DNA of 64,000 bases from Streptomyces orinoci (GTDB lineage Bacteria > Actinomycetota > Actinomycetes > Streptomycetales > Streptomycetaceae), in NCBI RefSeq assembly GCF_003121295.1, contig NZ_PHNC01000007.1, forward strand, positions 124,001 through 188,000, written 5' to 3'. Shown in pieces: positions 45,258 to 54,909 of the stretch (position 1 is the stretch's first letter; each line of letters begins with the position of its first letter). A program made the translations under genes and the position numbers. The notes beneath the pieces are model-generated. The model did no database searches. It was not told where the DNA came from and saw only the letters and a list, made by a program, of their open reading frames with translations.

Positions 45258-46334
45258 TCACCCCTCGAAGAGTCCCCGCTGGCCGGAGCCGCCCGTGACC
45301 TGCTGGGGAGGCACCATTCCCAGGTGCGACCAGGCCGCCGGGGTAGCCACCCGGCCCCTGGGCGTACGCGCCAGCAGCCCCTCCCGTACCAGGAAGGGCT
45401 CGGCGACCTCCTCCACCGTCTCGCGCTCCTCGCCCACGGCCACGGCGAGGGTGGACAGCCCGACCGGGCCGCCGCCGAACAGCTTGAGCAGGGCGGTGAG
45501 CACCGCGCGGTCCAGCCGGTCCAGGCCGCGGCCGTCCACCTCATAGACCTCCAGGGCCTGGGCGGCCACCTGGCCGGTGATCACTCCATCGGCCTTGACC
45601 TGGGCGTAGTCCCGGACCCGGCGCAGCAGGCGGTTGGCGATGCGGGGGGTGCCGCGGGAGCGTCCGGCGATCTCGGCGGCGCCGTCGGCCGCTATGTCCA
45701 CATCCAGCAGCCTGGCCGAGCGGTTGATCACCCGCTGGAGTTCGTCCGGGCTGTAGAACTCCATGTGCCCGGTGAAGCCGAAGCGGTCGCGCAGCGGGGG
45801 CGGCAGCAGTCCGGCCCGGGTGGTGGCGCCGACCAGGGTGAAGGGCGGCAGTTCCAGCGGGATCGCGGTGGCGCCGGGGCCCTTGCCCACCACCACATCG
45901 ACCCGGAAGTCCTCCATGGCCATATAGAGCATCTCCTCGGCGGGCCGGGACATCCGGTGGATCTCGTCGAGGAAGAGGACCTCGCCCTCGGTGAGCGAGG
46001 AGAGGATGGCGGCCAGGTCACCGGCGTGCTGGATGGCGGGGCCGGAGGTGATGCGGATGGGGGCGCCCATCTCGGCCGCGATGATCATCGACAGGGTGGT
46101 CTTGCCCAGGCCGGGCGCCCCGGAGAGCAGCACGTGGTCGGCGGTGGCCCCGCGGCCGCGGGCGGCGCGCAGCACCAGGTCGAGCTGTTCGCGGACCCGC
46201 TCCTGGCCGACGAACTCGCCCAGGTCCTTGGGGCGCAGCGCGGCCTCGACGGCCTGGTCGTCCCCGTCGGCGGCGCCGCTGACCACGCGGTCGCCGGGGT
46301 GGGTGGCGGGGGTGGATCCTTCGTCCCAGTTCAC
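45258..46334 (-). CDS. ruvB: Holliday junction branch-migration motor RuvB
   Basis: AAA+ DNA motor. Walker A reads [13 protein letters not shown], Walker [17 protein letters not shown], sensor [17 protein letters not shown], and the arginine finger region follows. A winged-helix domain ends the protein. The GTG at 46334 ([10 protein letters not shown]) gives 358 residues with GAGG upstream and matches known Streptomyces N-termini better than the in-frame ATG at 46355. It follows ruvA by 64 nt. Confidence 0.96.
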   Translation of the reverse strand: MNWDEGSTPATHPGDRVVSGAADGDDQAVEAALRPKDLGEFVGQERVREQLDLVLRAARGRGATADHVLLSGAPGLGKTTLSMIIAAEMGAPIRITSGPAIQHAGDLAAILSSLTEGEVLFLDEIHRMSRPAEEMLYMAMEDFRVDVVVGKGPGATAIPLELPPFTLVGATTRAGLLPPPLRDRFGFTGHMEFYSPDELQRVINRSARLLDVDIAADGAAEIAGRSRGTPRIANRLLRRVRDYAQVKADGVITGQVAAQALEVYEVDGRGLDRLDRAVLTALLKLFGGGPVGLSTLAVAVGEERETVEEVAEPFLVREGLLARTPRGRVATPAAWSHLGMVPPQQVTGGSGQRGLFEG

Positions 46335-46398
46335 GGGTGAAACCTCATACCTCATGCTCGGTGGCGGTCGGGCCGGTCGGAGGGTGGGGCCGGGGCGT

Positions 46399-47016
46399 TC
46401 AGCGGGCCCGGTTCAGGCTCTGCAGCGCGGCCCGCAGCAGCTGCCCCACCTGCGGGGTGCCACCGGCGGCCTCGGCCTGCGGTGCCACCGCCTCCACCGC
46501 CTGGTCCGCCTCCCGGGCCGCGTAGCCCAGCCCGACCAGCGCGGCGTGCAGTTGCTCGCGCCAGGAGGCGGCGCCGCCCGAGGCGGGCCGGGGCACCGCG
46601 GCGGAGGCGGCGGCCGGGGTGCCCAGTCGGTCCTTGAGCTCCAGCAGCAGCTTCTGGGCGCCCTTCTTGCCGATGCCGGGGACGGCGGTGAGCGCCTTCT
46701 CGTCGGCGGTGGCGAAGGCCCGGCGCAGGGCGTCCGGGGAGTGCACGGCCAGCATGGCCTGGGCCAGGCGGGGGCCGACTCCGCTGGCGGTCTGCAGCAG
46801 CTCGAAGGTCTGACGCTCGTCGTCGTCGGCGAAGCCGTAGAGGGTCAGGGAGTCCTCCCGGACGACCAGGGAGGTGGCCAGGCGGGCCGGTTCGCCGATG
46901 CGCAGCCGGGAGAGGGTGTCGGGGGTGCACTGCACGGCCATGCCGACGCCGCCCACCTCCACCACGGCGGTGTCCGGGCCGAGGGCGGCGACGGGGCCGG
47001 AAACGAAGGCGATCAT
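46399..47016 (-). CDS. ruvA: Holliday junction-binding protein RuvA
   Basis: Tetrameric junction-binding partner of RuvB. The 205 residues include the N-terminal barrel ([20 protein letters not shown]), two helix-hairpin-helix motifs ([14 protein letters not shown] and [16 protein letters not shown]) and the C-terminal RuvB-binding domain ([20 protein letters not shown]). The start overlaps the ruvC stop by 4 nt. Confidence 0.97.
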   Translation of the reverse strand: MIAFVSGPVAALGPDTAVVEVGGVGMAVQCTPDTLSRLRIGEPARLATSLVVREDSLTLYGFADDDERQTFELLQTASGVGPRLAQAMLAVHSPDALRRAFATADEKALTAVPGIGKKGAQKLLLELKDRLGTPAAASAAVPRPASGGAASWREQLHAALVGLGYAAREADQAVEAVAPQAEAAGGTPQVGQLLRAALQSLNRAR

Positions 47017-47564
47017 CGGGTGCCCTTCATCAGTGGTGCTTCGGCGGTGGTGCGGCGGTGGGCGGCCACCGCCTGCTGGAGGCGGTTGGTGGCCGGGGCC
47101 CGCCAGATATGGCAGATGGCCAGGGCCAGGGCGTCGGCGGCGTCGGCCGGCTTCGGCGGGGCGTCCAGCCGCAGCAGGCGGGTGACCATCGAGCCGACCT
47201 GGGCCTTGTCGGCCCGGCCGGAGCCGGTGACGGCGGCCTTGACCTCGCTGGGGGTGTGCAGGGCCACCGGCAGCCCGCGCCGCGCGGCGCAGAGCATGGC
47301 CACCGCGCTGGCCTGGGCGGTGCCCATCACGGTGCGGACATTGTGCTGGCTGAAGACCCGTTCCACGGCGACATACTCGGGCCGGTACTCCGTCAGCCAG
47401 CGCTCCAGGCCCTGCTCCACCAGCAGCAGCCGCTCTGCGGTGTCGGCCTCGGCAGGGGTCCGTATGACGCCCACGCCCAGCATCCGCAGCGGCCGCCCGG
47501 CGACGCCCTCGACCACCCCGACGCCACAGCGCGTCAGCCCGGGGTCCACCCCCAGCACCCGCAT
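47013..47564 (-). CDS. ruvC: Holliday junction resolvase RuvC
   Basis: Endonuclease that cuts Holliday junctions. The 183 residues carry the acidic catalytic set: Asp in [12 protein letters not shown], Glu in [11 protein letters not shown], and Asp residues in [14 protein letters not shown]. The ATG at 47564 has GGAGGGG upstream; the frame is open further upstream but the family N-terminus starts here. Confidence 0.97.
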   Translation of the reverse strand: MRVLGVDPGLTRCGVGVVEGVAGRPLRMLGVGVIRTPAEADTAERLLLVEQGLERWLTEYRPEYVAVERVFSQHNVRTVMGTAQASAVAMLCAARRGLPVALHTPSEVKAAVTGSGRADKAQVGSMVTRLLRLDAPPKPADAADALALAICHIWRAPATNRLQQAVAAHRRTTAEAPLMKGTR

Positions 47565-47638
47565 CGCGCCCCTCCCTTCGGTCAACTGTTCCGGCAGGCT
47601 ATCGGCCGCCACTGACAACGCCGCGCACCGACAACGCG

Positions 47639-47671
47639 ACGGGCCGACGGGAGATGCTCCCGCCGGCCCGT
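47639..47671 (-). terminator. yebC terminator hairpin
   Basis: ACGGGCCG and CGGGAG pair with CTCCCG and CGGCCCGT around an ATG loop (14 pairs, one mismatch). It lies 14 nt after the yebC stop and separates it from the ruvCAB genes. Confidence 0.75.
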
Positions 47672-47685
47672 GCGCTGCGCTTGGA

Positions 47686-48438
47686 TCAGGCGTCGACCTT
47701 CGCCATGACGTCGTCGGAGACGTCGAAGTTGGCGAAGACGTTCTGCACGTCGTCGCTGTCCTCCAGGGCGTCGATCAGCTTGAAGATCTTCTTGGCGCCC
47801 TCCTCGTCCAGCTCGACCTGCATGGTGGGGACGAAGTTGGCCTCGGCCGAGTCGTAGTCGATCCCGGCCTCCTGCAGGGCGGTACGGACCGCGACCAGGT
47901 CGGTGGCCTCGCTGATGACCTCGAAGTTCTCGCCGAGGTCGTTGACCTCCTCGGCACCGGCGTCCAGGACCGCGCCCAGCACGTCGTCCTCGGTGAGCTC
48001 GCCCTTGGGGAGGATCACCACGCCCTTGCGGTTGAACAGGTAGGAAACCGAACCCGGGTCGGCCATCGAGCCGCCGTTACGGGTCATGGCGACCCGGACG
48101 TCGGAGGCGGCGCGGTTGCGGTTGTCGGTGAGGCACTCGATGAGCACCGCGACACCGTTGGGGCCGTAACCCTCGTACATGATCGTCTCGTAGTCGGCGC
48201 CGCCGGCCTCCAGGCCCGCGCCCCGCTTGACGGCGGAGTCGATGTTCTTGTTGGGAACCGACTGCTTCTTGGCCTTCTGGATGGCGTCGTAGAGGGTCGG
48301 GTTGCCCTCCGGGTCGGCGCCGCCCATCCGGGCCGCGACCTCGATGTTCTTGATGAGCTTCGCGAAGAGCTTGCCGCGCTTGGCGTCGATCACGGCCTTC
48401 TTGTGCTTCGTCGTAGCCCATTTAGAGTGGCCGGACAT
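47686..48438 (-). CDS. yebC: YebC/PmpR-type regulatory or translation-associated protein
   Basis: 250 residues of the YebC family: [20 protein letters not shown] at the start, then [20 protein letters not shown] and [20 protein letters not shown]. Members were described as transcription regulators; some recent work ties them to relief of ribosome stalling, so the role here is undecided. The family often sits beside ruvCAB, as here. The ATG at 48438 opens the conserved N-terminus. Confidence 0.95.
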   Translation of the reverse strand: MSGHSKWATTKHKKAVIDAKRGKLFAKLIKNIEVAARMGGADPEGNPTLYDAIQKAKKQSVPNKNIDSAVKRGAGLEAGGADYETIMYEGYGPNGVAVLIECLTDNRNRAASDVRVAMTRNGGSMADPGSVSYLFNRKGVVILPKGELTEDDVLGAVLDAGAEEVNDLGENFEVISEATDLVAVRTALQEAGIDYDSAEANFVPTMQVELDEEGAKKIFKLIDALEDSDDVQNVFANFDVSDDVMAKVDA

Positions 48439-48487
48439 CCGCCTGTCTCCTTCGCGTAACCAAGTTTCCTTACGAACGCCTGTGATC

Positions 48488-49093
48488 CTACCGGGATCCG
48501 GCTGCTGCCCGTTCCCGGACCATCGCCACGAACAGGGCGTGCACCCGGTGGTCCCCGGTGAGCTCCGGATGGAAAGAGGTGGCCAGTACATTGCCCTGCC
48601 GGACGGCCACCGTGTGACCGTCATAGGTGGCCAGCACCTCGGTATCGGCGCCGGTGGACTCCACCCAGGGCGCACGGATGAAGACGCCCTCCACCGGGGC
48701 GCCCTCGATCCCGGCCATCTCGATGGCCGCCTCGAAGGACTCGTTCTGCCGGCCGAAGGCGTTGCGGCGGACGATCATGTCGATGCCGCCCAGGGTCTCC
48801 TGGTCCTCCCGTCCGTCCAGCAGCTTGTCGGCGAGCATGATCATGCCCGCGCAGGTGCCGTAGACCGGCATCCCGGCCCGGATCCGCTCGCGCAGCGGCT
48901 CCAGCAGGCCGAAGATCACCGCCAGCTTGGACATGGTGGTGGACTCGCCGCCCGGGATCACCAGTCCGTCGATCTCGGCCAGCTCCTCGGGGCGGCGGAC
49001 CGGGCGGGCCAGGGCGTCGGCCGCGGCGAGGGCGACCAGGTGCTCGCGGACGTCGCCCTGCAGGGCCAGGACGCCGATGGTGGGAGTGGACAC
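48488..49093 (-). CDS. pdxT: Pyridoxal 5'-phosphate synthase glutaminase subunit PdxT
   Basis: Class I glutaminase feeding ammonia to PdxS. The 201 residues have [16 protein letters not shown], nucleophile Cys in [15 protein letters not shown], and [12 protein letters not shown] with the catalytic His and Glu. The GTG at 49093 ([15 protein letters not shown]) matches the family start. It lies 76 nt after pdxS. Confidence 0.96.
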   Translation of the reverse strand: MSTPTIGVLALQGDVREHLVALAAADALARPVRRPEELAEIDGLVIPGGESTTMSKLAVIFGLLEPLRERIRAGMPVYGTCAGMIMLADKLLDGREDQETLGGIDMIVRRNAFGRQNESFEAAIEMAGIEGAPVEGVFIRAPWVESTGADTEVLATYDGHTVAVRQGNVLATSFHPELTGDHRVHALFVAMVRERAAAGSR

Positions 49094-49169
49094 TGAAAGC
49101 ACTGCCTTTCCGATGTACCAGCGGTGGGCGGCCCGCACCGCGCGAGCCGCCCACCGGTGAACTCCTGCG

Positions 49170-50075
49170 TTACCAGCCGCGGTTGGCGTAGCGCTCCGCC
49201 TCGGGCAGGGTGTCGCAGTTGATGCCGACCATGGCCTCGCCCAGGTTGCGGGAGGCATCGGCGATGATCTTCGGGTCGTCGTAGAAGGTGGTGGCCTTCA
49301 CGATGGCGGCGGCCCGCTTGGCCGGGTCGCCGGACTTGAAGATGCCCGAGCCCACAAAGACGCCCTCGGCACCGAGCTGGCGCATCAGCGCGGCGTCGGC
49401 CGGGGTGGCCACACCACCGGCGGAGAACAGCACCACCGGCAGCTTGCCCAGCTCGGCGACCTCCTTGACCAGCTCGTACGGGGCGCGCAGCTCCTTGGCG
49501 GCGGCGTAGAGCTCGTGGTTGTCGTAGCCGCGCAGGCGGGCGATCTCGTTCTTGATCTGGCGCAGGTGGCGGACGGCCTCGACCACATTGCCGGTGCCGG
49601 CCTCACCCTTGGAACGGATCATGGCCGCGCCCTCGGCGATGCGGCGCAGGGCCTCGCCCAGGTTGGTGGCGCCGCAGACGAAGGGGGTGGTGAAGGCCCA
49701 CTTGTCGCTGTGATTGACCTCGTCGGCCGGGGTGAGGACCTCGGACTCGTCGATGTAGTCCACGCCCAGCGACTGCAGCACCTGGGCCTCGACGAAGTGG
49801 CCGATACGGGACTTGGCCATCACCGGGATGGACACCGCGTTGATGATGCCTTCGATCATGTCCGGGTCGGACATCCGGGCCACGCCACCGTCCTTGCGGA
49901 TATCGGCGGGAACCCGCTCCAGGGCCATCACCGCGACGGCGCCGGCGTCCTCGGCGATCTTGGCCTGCTCGGGGGTGACGACGTCCATGATCACGCCGCC
50001 CTTGAGCTGCTCGGCCATGCCGCGCTTGACGCGTGCGGTGCCGGTCTCGGGGGCCTGGGTGGTGGGAGTGGACAC
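49170..50075 (-). CDS. pdxS: Pyridoxal 5'-phosphate synthase lyase subunit PdxS
   Basis: Builds vitamin B6 from ribose 5-phosphate, glyceraldehyde 3-phosphate and PdxT-derived ammonia. The 301-residue barrel has [20 protein letters not shown], the catalytic lysine in [14 protein letters not shown], and [15 protein letters not shown]. The GTG at 50075 ([10 protein letters not shown]) has GAGG six bases upstream; a GTG four codons earlier lacks a site. Confidence 0.96.
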   Translation of the reverse strand: MSTPTTQAPETGTARVKRGMAEQLKGGVIMDVVTPEQAKIAEDAGAVAVMALERVPADIRKDGGVARMSDPDMIEGIINAVSIPVMAKSRIGHFVEAQVLQSLGVDYIDESEVLTPADEVNHSDKWAFTTPFVCGATNLGEALRRIAEGAAMIRSKGEAGTGNVVEAVRHLRQIKNEIARLRGYDNHELYAAAKELRAPYELVKEVAELGKLPVVLFSAGGVATPADAALMRQLGAEGVFVGSGIFKSGDPAKRAAAIVKATTFYDDPKIIADASRNLGEAMVGINCDTLPEAERYANRGW

Positions 50076-50100
50076 GTATGACCTCACTAATCAAGGGCGG

Positions 50101-50138
50101 TGACGCTGCAGCGGCGGCCCATAGGCGCCGCAGCGTCA
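50101..50138 (-). terminator. Hairpin upstream of pdxS, downstream of the LemA-like gene
   Basis: TGACGCTGC pairs with GCAGCGTCA (9 bp perfect) around a partly paired 20-nt interior. It follows the LemA-like stop by 43 nt and precedes pdxS by 26 nt, so it probably ends the former transcript. Confidence 0.65.
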
Positions 50139-50181
50139 TCAAACCCAGGGCCCGGCCCCGCGAAAAAGGGCCAATCAGAGG

Positions 50182-50736
50182 TCAGTGGCTTGCCGGATCG
50201 GCCAGCGCCGCGGGCGGCTCGTCGTCCATCTCGAAGGCCAGCGGGAACGGCGCGTGCCCGGCCAGCCGGAACCAGCGGACCACCCGGTGGGTGCGCACCG
50301 CCCGGGCCGCGCGCACCGCGTCATTGTGGAACCGCCGGGCCATCGGCACCCGGCGCACCGCCTGGTTGAGCTCCCCCAGCGACTCCTCGCCGCCGGGCGC
50401 CTGGCGCACCGCCTCCACCTGCGGGGGCTCGGCGAAGACCGCGCGCAACGCCTGGCTCAGCTCGCTCTCGGCGACCTCCCGCTGTTCCTCCTCGGCCTGC
50501 CGGGCGGCGTGGGCGGCCTGGTAGAGGACCATCGACGCGGCCGGGTCCAGCACTCCGGCGGTGGCCAGCTCCTGGGCCACCGAGGCGCGGCGCAGCAGCT
50601 GGGCGTCCAGCGCGGCCCGCGCCGCGTCGATGCGGCTGTGCAGCCGGTCCAGCCGGCCCGCGGTCCAGCTCAGATAGACGCCGATCAGGATGAGCGCGGC
50701 CGTGGCCCAGATCAGACCCCATAGAGAACCAGTCAC
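50182..50736 (-). CDS. LemA-like membrane-anchored coiled-coil protein
   Basis: 184 residues. One N-terminal transmembrane helix (LWGLIWATAALILIGVYLSW) is followed by helices of LemA type (RLDRLHSRIDAARAALDAQL, then MARRFHNDAVRAARAVRTHR) and the FEMDDEPP tail, which resembles the LemA C-terminus. The molecular function is unknown. The GTG at 50736 was chosen because the hydrophobic segment starts directly after it. Confidence 0.7.
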   Translation of the reverse strand: MTGSLWGLIWATAALILIGVYLSWTAGRLDRLHSRIDAARAALDAQLLRRASVAQELATAGVLDPAASMVLYQAAHAARQAEEEQREVAESELSQALRAVFAEPPQVEAVRQAPGGEESLGELNQAVRRVPMARRFHNDAVRAARAVRTHRVVRWFRLAGHAPFPLAFEMDDEPPAALADPASH

Positions 50737-50913
50737 GGCGGGCCACAGTACCGGGCCGGGCACCGGGTGCCTCTCCACCCGGAGGTGGACGAGGGGGTGG
50801 AGCGGGCCCGCTCCGGAATCTACCCGGGCTCCGATCCCTCTGCACCCGCCCGGCACCTAGCGTCAGTGGGGCAGGACGCAGAACGCAGCACTCCCGGCAA
50901 GGGGACGCACACC

Positions 50914-51564
50914 ATGAAGGCCCGACGCTCCCTCCTCACCTCCCTGACCGTCAACCTCGCGCTGCCGCTCGCGGTGTACTACGTGCTCCGCGGGCAGGGT
51001 GCCCCGCAGTGGCAGGCGCTGCTGATCAGCAGTGCCCCGCCGGCCCTGCACGCCCTGGCCGGCGCCCTTCTCCGGCGCCGGACCGAGCTCTTCGACCTCT
51101 TGGTCCTGGTGCTGCTGGTGGTGTCGGCGGGCACCTCGGCGATCAGCGGGGACCCCCGGGTGCTGCTGCTGAAGGACGCGGCCCTCCCGGCGGCACTGGC
51201 GCTGTGGATGGCGGGCACCCTGTTCACCGCCCGGCCCTTCGCCTACCAGTTCGGCCGCCAACTACGCACCCCCGAGGCATGCGAAGCGGCCGAGCGCCAG
51301 TGGCTGACCTCACCGGAGTTCAGGAACGCCCTGCGCGGCCTGACCCTGCTGTGGGCCGGCGGCCAGCTCCTGGACGCCGCCCTGAGCACGGCCGAGGCCC
51401 TGACCCTCCCGGTGGACGCGGTCCCGCTGATCGGCCGCCTGCAGTCCATAGCCCTGATCGCCCTGGTCGTCCTCCTCACCGTCCGCCTCGCCCACCGCTT
51501 CCGCGACCGCCACGGCATGTCCCTCTTCGGCACCCGCCCGATACCCACACCGGAAGCCCCGTAA
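50914..51564 (+). CDS. Multi-pass membrane protein, VC0807-like
   Basis: 216 residues with about five or six hydrophobic segments, e.g. LTVNLALPLAVYYVLRGQG, LFDLLVLVLLVVSAGTSAIS and SIALIALVVLLTVRLAHRFR. The central SGDPRVLLLKDAALPAALAL resembles the VC0807 family, whose function is unknown. The ATG at 50914 follows an AAGGGGA site. It is divergent from the LemA-like gene and convergent with pimA. Confidence 0.7.
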   Translation: MKARRSLLTSLTVNLALPLAVYYVLRGQGAPQWQALLISSAPPALHALAGALLRRRTELFDLLVLVLLVVSAGTSAISGDPRVLLLKDAALPAALALWMAGTLFTARPFAYQFGRQLRTPEACEAAERQWLTSPEFRNALRGLTLLWAGGQLLDAALSTAEALTLPVDAVPLIGRLQSIALIALVVLLTVRLAHRFRDRHGMSLFGTRPIPTPEAP

Positions 51565-51569
51565 GGAAC

Positions 51570-51715
51570 GGGCGCCCCGTCAGTGGCGCGCGGCTACACC
51601 GACGCGGCTCCGCTCCAAGCGCGGAGCCGCACCCGCCCCCAGTCGCGGCCGACCACCGGGGCGCCCCGCAAGGGGCGCGGGGAACTGCGCGGCCCACAGC
51701 CAGCCCGCACGGGAA
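51570..51715. repeat. Intergenic repeat copy 4 with hairpins, between convergent genes
   Basis: This 211-nt gap holds a first GGGCGCCCC end (51570-51578), a perfect 10-bp GCGGCTCCGC/GCGGAGCCGC hairpin (51604-51630), and a second element at 51658-51690 (GGGGCGCCCCGCAAGGGGCG then CGGGGAACTGCGC) that matches copy 2 before diverging. It probably also ends the transcripts of the membrane-protein gene and pimA. Confidence 0.7.
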
Positions 51716-51775
51716 AGTCCACCGAACGCCCCCCGCACCCGACGACGCCAGACCTCAAGAGGCGCCGGCCGCAAG

Positions 51776-53026
51776 CTAATCCCGGCCCAGCCCCAACCGA
51801 GCCAGCAGCCCGATGCGTTCATCAGCGGCCACCGAAGCCGCCCCCGCCGCCACCGTCTCATAGACCGCGAGAATGTCCGCCCCGACCGTGGACCAGTCAA
51901 AGCGCCGCACATGCCGCGAGCCCCGCTCACTGAGCTCGGCCCGCCTGGCCGGATCGCCAAGCAGCCGTATCGCCGCCTCGGCCAGCGCGTCCGCGTCCTC
52001 GTTGGCGAACAGCTCACCCGCCGCCCCCTGGTCCAGCACCTGGGCGAACGCGTCCAGATCACTCGCCAGCACCGGCGCACCGGCCGACATCGCCTCGACC
52101 AGGATGATGCCGAAGGACTCCCCACCGGTGTTGGGCGCCACATAGACGTCCACGCTGCGCAGCAGCCGCGCTTTGTCCTCGTCGCTGATCATGCCGAGGA
52201 ACTCGACCCGGTCCCGCATGGGGGCAGGCAACTGGGCCACCGCCTCCTTCTCGTCACCGCGCCCGGCCACCAGCAACCGCGTGCCGGGGTACTCGGCGAG
52301 GATCTTCGGCAGTGCCCGCATCAGCACCGGCAGGCCCTTGCGGGGCTCGTCGATCCGCCCGATGAAGCCGATGGTCCCCTCCCGCCGCCCGGCCGGACCC
52401 CCACCGTCACCAACCGGGCCCGTACCGGAGGAGCTCTCACCAGCCGGCCCCGCACCGCCCCCGTCCCGCCCCATCCACTCGGGCCTCGGCTCGGCGCGGG
52501 CGAAGAAGTCGACATCCACCCCATTGGGGATGACCACCGCGTCACCGCCCAGATGCTCCACCAGCGTCCGGCGGGCATACTCGCTCACCGCGATCCGGGC
52601 GCTGATCTTCTCCAGCGCCGGCTGGAGGATCGGATAGGCCGCGATCATCGCCCTGGACCGCGGATTGGAGGTGTGGAAGGTCGCCACGATCGGCCCCTGC
52701 GCCGCCCAGCAGGTCAGCAGTCCCAGCGACGGCGAGGTCGGCTCATGGATATGGATGACCTCGAAGTCCCCCTCGTGCAGCCACCGCCGCACCCGCGCCG
52801 CGGAGAGGAAGCCGAAGTTCAGCCGGGCCACCGAGCCGTTGTAGGGCACCGGAACGGCCCGTCCCGCGGAGACCACAAAGGGCGGCAGCGGCGTCTCGTC
52901 GTCCGCCGGGGCCAGCACCGAGACCTGGTGCCCCTGCCGGATCAGGTGCTCGGCCAGGTCCCTGATGTGGAACTGGACGCCCCCCGGGACGTCCCACGAG
53001 TACGGGCAGACGATCCCGATCCTCAA
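51776..53026 (-). CDS. pimA: Phosphatidyl-myo-inositol mannosyltransferase PimA
   Basis: GT4 glycosyltransferase that puts the first mannose on phosphatidylinositol. The 416 residues form two Rossmann domains: acceptor side GIVCPYSWDVPGGVQFHIRD and IHIHEPTSPSLGLL; donor side IGFIGRIDEPRKGLP and the GDP-mannose-binding GGESFGIILVEAMSAG. Residues about 186-216 are an unusual Gly/Ser/Pro-rich insert between the domains. The start is TTG at 53026, overlapping the acyltransferase stop (TTGA), which gives the canonical N-terminus MRIGIVCPYS. Confidence 0.94.
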   Translation of the reverse strand: MRIGIVCPYSWDVPGGVQFHIRDLAEHLIRQGHQVSVLAPADDETPLPPFVVSAGRAVPVPYNGSVARLNFGFLSAARVRRWLHEGDFEVIHIHEPTSPSLGLLTCWAAQGPIVATFHTSNPRSRAMIAAYPILQPALEKISARIAVSEYARRTLVEHLGGDAVVIPNGVDVDFFARAEPRPEWMGRDGGGAGPAGESSSGTGPVGDGGGPAGRREGTIGFIGRIDEPRKGLPVLMRALPKILAEYPGTRLLVAGRGDEKEAVAQLPAPMRDRVEFLGMISDEDKARLLRSVDVYVAPNTGGESFGIILVEAMSAGAPVLASDLDAFAQVLDQGAAGELFANEDADALAEAAIRLLGDPARRAELSERGSRHVRRFDWSTVGADILAVYETVAAGAASVAADERIGLLARLGLGRD

Positions 53027-53970
53027 GGCTTCTCCGTTCCCGGGCTCTGGGTGTCGGGGCGGGGCGGGCGGCCATCGGCCGGGCGCGGCGCCAGGTCGGC
53101 CAGCCATAGGCGCTGCAGCATATGCCAGTCCGTGGGGTGCTCGGCAATGCCCGAGGCGAAGGCGTCGGCCAGTCGCTGGGTCATGGCGGCCGCCTGCTCG
53201 GCACGGGTGCCGTCGTCCGGCACCTCAATGGGCGGGTGCACCCGCCCCCGCATCACCGGCGACCGGTCGTACCAGAGGGTCACCGGCAGCAGCAGCGCAC
53301 CGGTCTGCACCGCCAGCCGCGCGGGCCCGGCAGGCATCTTGGCCCGTTCGCCGAAGAAGTCCACCTCCACCCCGGAGGCCGACAGGTCCCGGTCGGCCAC
53401 CAGGCAGACCAGCCCGCCGGCCCGCAGCCGCCGGGAGAGCGTGCCGAAGGCGCTGCCGCCCGCATGGGGCAGCACCTCCATGCCCAGCCCCTCCCGGTAG
53501 GCCACAAACCGGTCGTAGAGGCTCTCCGGCTTCAGCCGCTCGGCCACCGTGGTGAAGGGCACCCCCAGCGCCGTGGTGACCCAGGCCCCGGCCAGGTCGT
53601 AGTTGGCCATATGGGGCAGCGCCAGCACCACGCCCCGGCCGCCGTCCAGCCCGTCGGTCAGATGGTGCAGGCTCTCGGGGTCGAAGCCGCCGCGGATGCG
53701 GTCCCGGCTCCAGGCCGGCAGCCGGAAGGACTCCATCCAGTAGCGCATATACGAGCGCATCCCGGCCCGGGACAGCTCGGCCAGCCGGGCGGGGGTGGGA
53801 TCGGGGACCACCCGGGCCAGATTGGCCTCCAGCCGCAGCACCCCCTTGCCCCGCCGCCGCCAGGCGGCATCGGCCACGGTCCGGCCCAGCCGGTCGGCCA
53901 CCGGTTCGGGGAGCTTTTTGACCGTCCCCCAGCCCAGCCCGTACAGCGCGTCGGTCAGGCCCTCCCTCAC
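53023..53970 (-). CDS. Phosphatidylinositol mannoside acyltransferase
   Basis: Membrane-associated acyltransferase of the HtrB/LpxL family that acylates the mannose of PIM1/PIM2. The 315 residues carry the HxxxxD catalytic motif in LPHMANYDLAGAW, and LVADRDLSASGVEVDFFGE further on. The GTG at 53970 overlaps the pgsA stop by 4 nt (GTGA), and its own stop overlaps pimA, so the three genes form one tightly coupled operon. Confidence 0.94.
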   Translation of the reverse strand: MREGLTDALYGLGWGTVKKLPEPVADRLGRTVADAAWRRRGKGVLRLEANLARVVPDPTPARLAELSRAGMRSYMRYWMESFRLPAWSRDRIRGGFDPESLHHLTDGLDGGRGVVLALPHMANYDLAGAWVTTALGVPFTTVAERLKPESLYDRFVAYREGLGMEVLPHAGGSAFGTLSRRLRAGGLVCLVADRDLSASGVEVDFFGERAKMPAGPARLAVQTGALLLPVTLWYDRSPVMRGRVHPPIEVPDDGTRAEQAAAMTQRLADAFASGIAEHPTDWHMLQRLWLADLAPRPADGRPPRPDTQSPGTEKP

Positions 53971-54629
53971 GCGGTGTCTCCCCGGCCGGCCGCCAGCGCC
54001 GCGTCCGCCTCGGCCGCCTCCCGGCGCACCGTCACCACCCGCTGGATCAGGGTGATCAGGCTGCCCACGGCCACCACCCACAGCGCGACCGGCAGCAGGA
54101 TCTGGATGCCCGGCACCCCGAACTTGTGCAGCCCGGAGAGTCCGCAGGCCACCAGCGAGATCACCAGTCGCTCGGCGCGCTCCACCAGGCCATTGACCTT
54201 CACCGGCAGCCCGATGCTCTCGCCGCGCGCCTTGGTGTACGACACCACCTGGCCGCTGGCCAGACAGAAGATCGACACGGCGCACAGCGCCAGGTCGTTG
54301 CCGCGCCCGGCGTACCAAAGGGCCAGCCCGCCGAAGATCGCCGAGTCCGCCACCCGGTCCAGGGTGGAGTCCAGGAAGGCCCCCCACCGGCTGGAGCGGC
54401 CCAGCTGGCGGGCCATATTGCCGTCCACCAGGTCCGAGAAGACAAACAGCGTGATGGTGACCGTGCCCCAGAAGAACTCGCCCTGGGGATAGAAGACCAG
54501 CGCACCCGCCACCACGCCCCCGGTGCCGATGAGGGTCACCGTGTCGGGGCTGACGCCGAGTCGGATGAGCAGGGCGGCGAACGGCGTGAGAACACGCGTG
54601 AAGAACGCACGCGCGTACTTGTTCAGCAT
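53967..54629 (-). CDS. pgsA: CDP-alcohol phosphatidyltransferase (phosphatidylinositol phosphate synthase)
   Basis: Joins CDP-diacylglycerol and inositol 1-phosphate to begin phosphatidylinositol synthesis. The 220 residues have several membrane helices and the CDP-alcohol motif DGNMARQLG-x-GAFLDSTLDRVAD (D-G-x2-A-R-x8-G-x3-D-x3-D). The position beside the PIM acyltransferase and pimA supports inositol rather than glycerol phosphate as acceptor. The ATG at 54629 has GGAAGG upstream. Confidence 0.93.
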   Translation of the reverse strand: MLNKYARAFFTRVLTPFAALLIRLGVSPDTVTLIGTGGVVAGALVFYPQGEFFWGTVTITLFVFSDLVDGNMARQLGRSSRWGAFLDSTLDRVADSAIFGGLALWYAGRGNDLALCAVSIFCLASGQVVSYTKARGESIGLPVKVNGLVERAERLVISLVACGLSGLHKFGVPGIQILLPVALWVVAVGSLITLIQRVVTVRREAAEADAALAAGRGDTA

Positions 54630-54909
54630 GGCCTTCCCGGAGGGTCGTGTGCGGGCCGGGTGGCCGAAGAGCCACCGGCTGGCCCATCGTAGCCAGGCCG
54701 CCGCGGCCCGCCGCGCGCACATCACGCCCGGGGTCCGCGGCCCATGTCACCGCCCGCACCGCCACCCGGTCGGCGCAACCGCCCGGCCGGCCCCCTCGGC
54801 GGTTCACGCCGGGGGCGGACAGTTGCGCCTGCGTGTGCGACGTATGGACGCAGCGTGACCACGGTGGAAAGCTCGGAGAACCGCAGGTGTCAACCGGAAG
54901 GCGAGGCAC
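54630..54909. other. Divergent intergenic region, pgsA / EF-G-like gene
   Basis: About 280 nt without a gene must contain promoters for both the PIM operon (minus) and the EF-G-like gene (plus). The sequence is extremely GC-rich, and I found no confident -35/-10 pair or operator. Confidence 0.4.
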
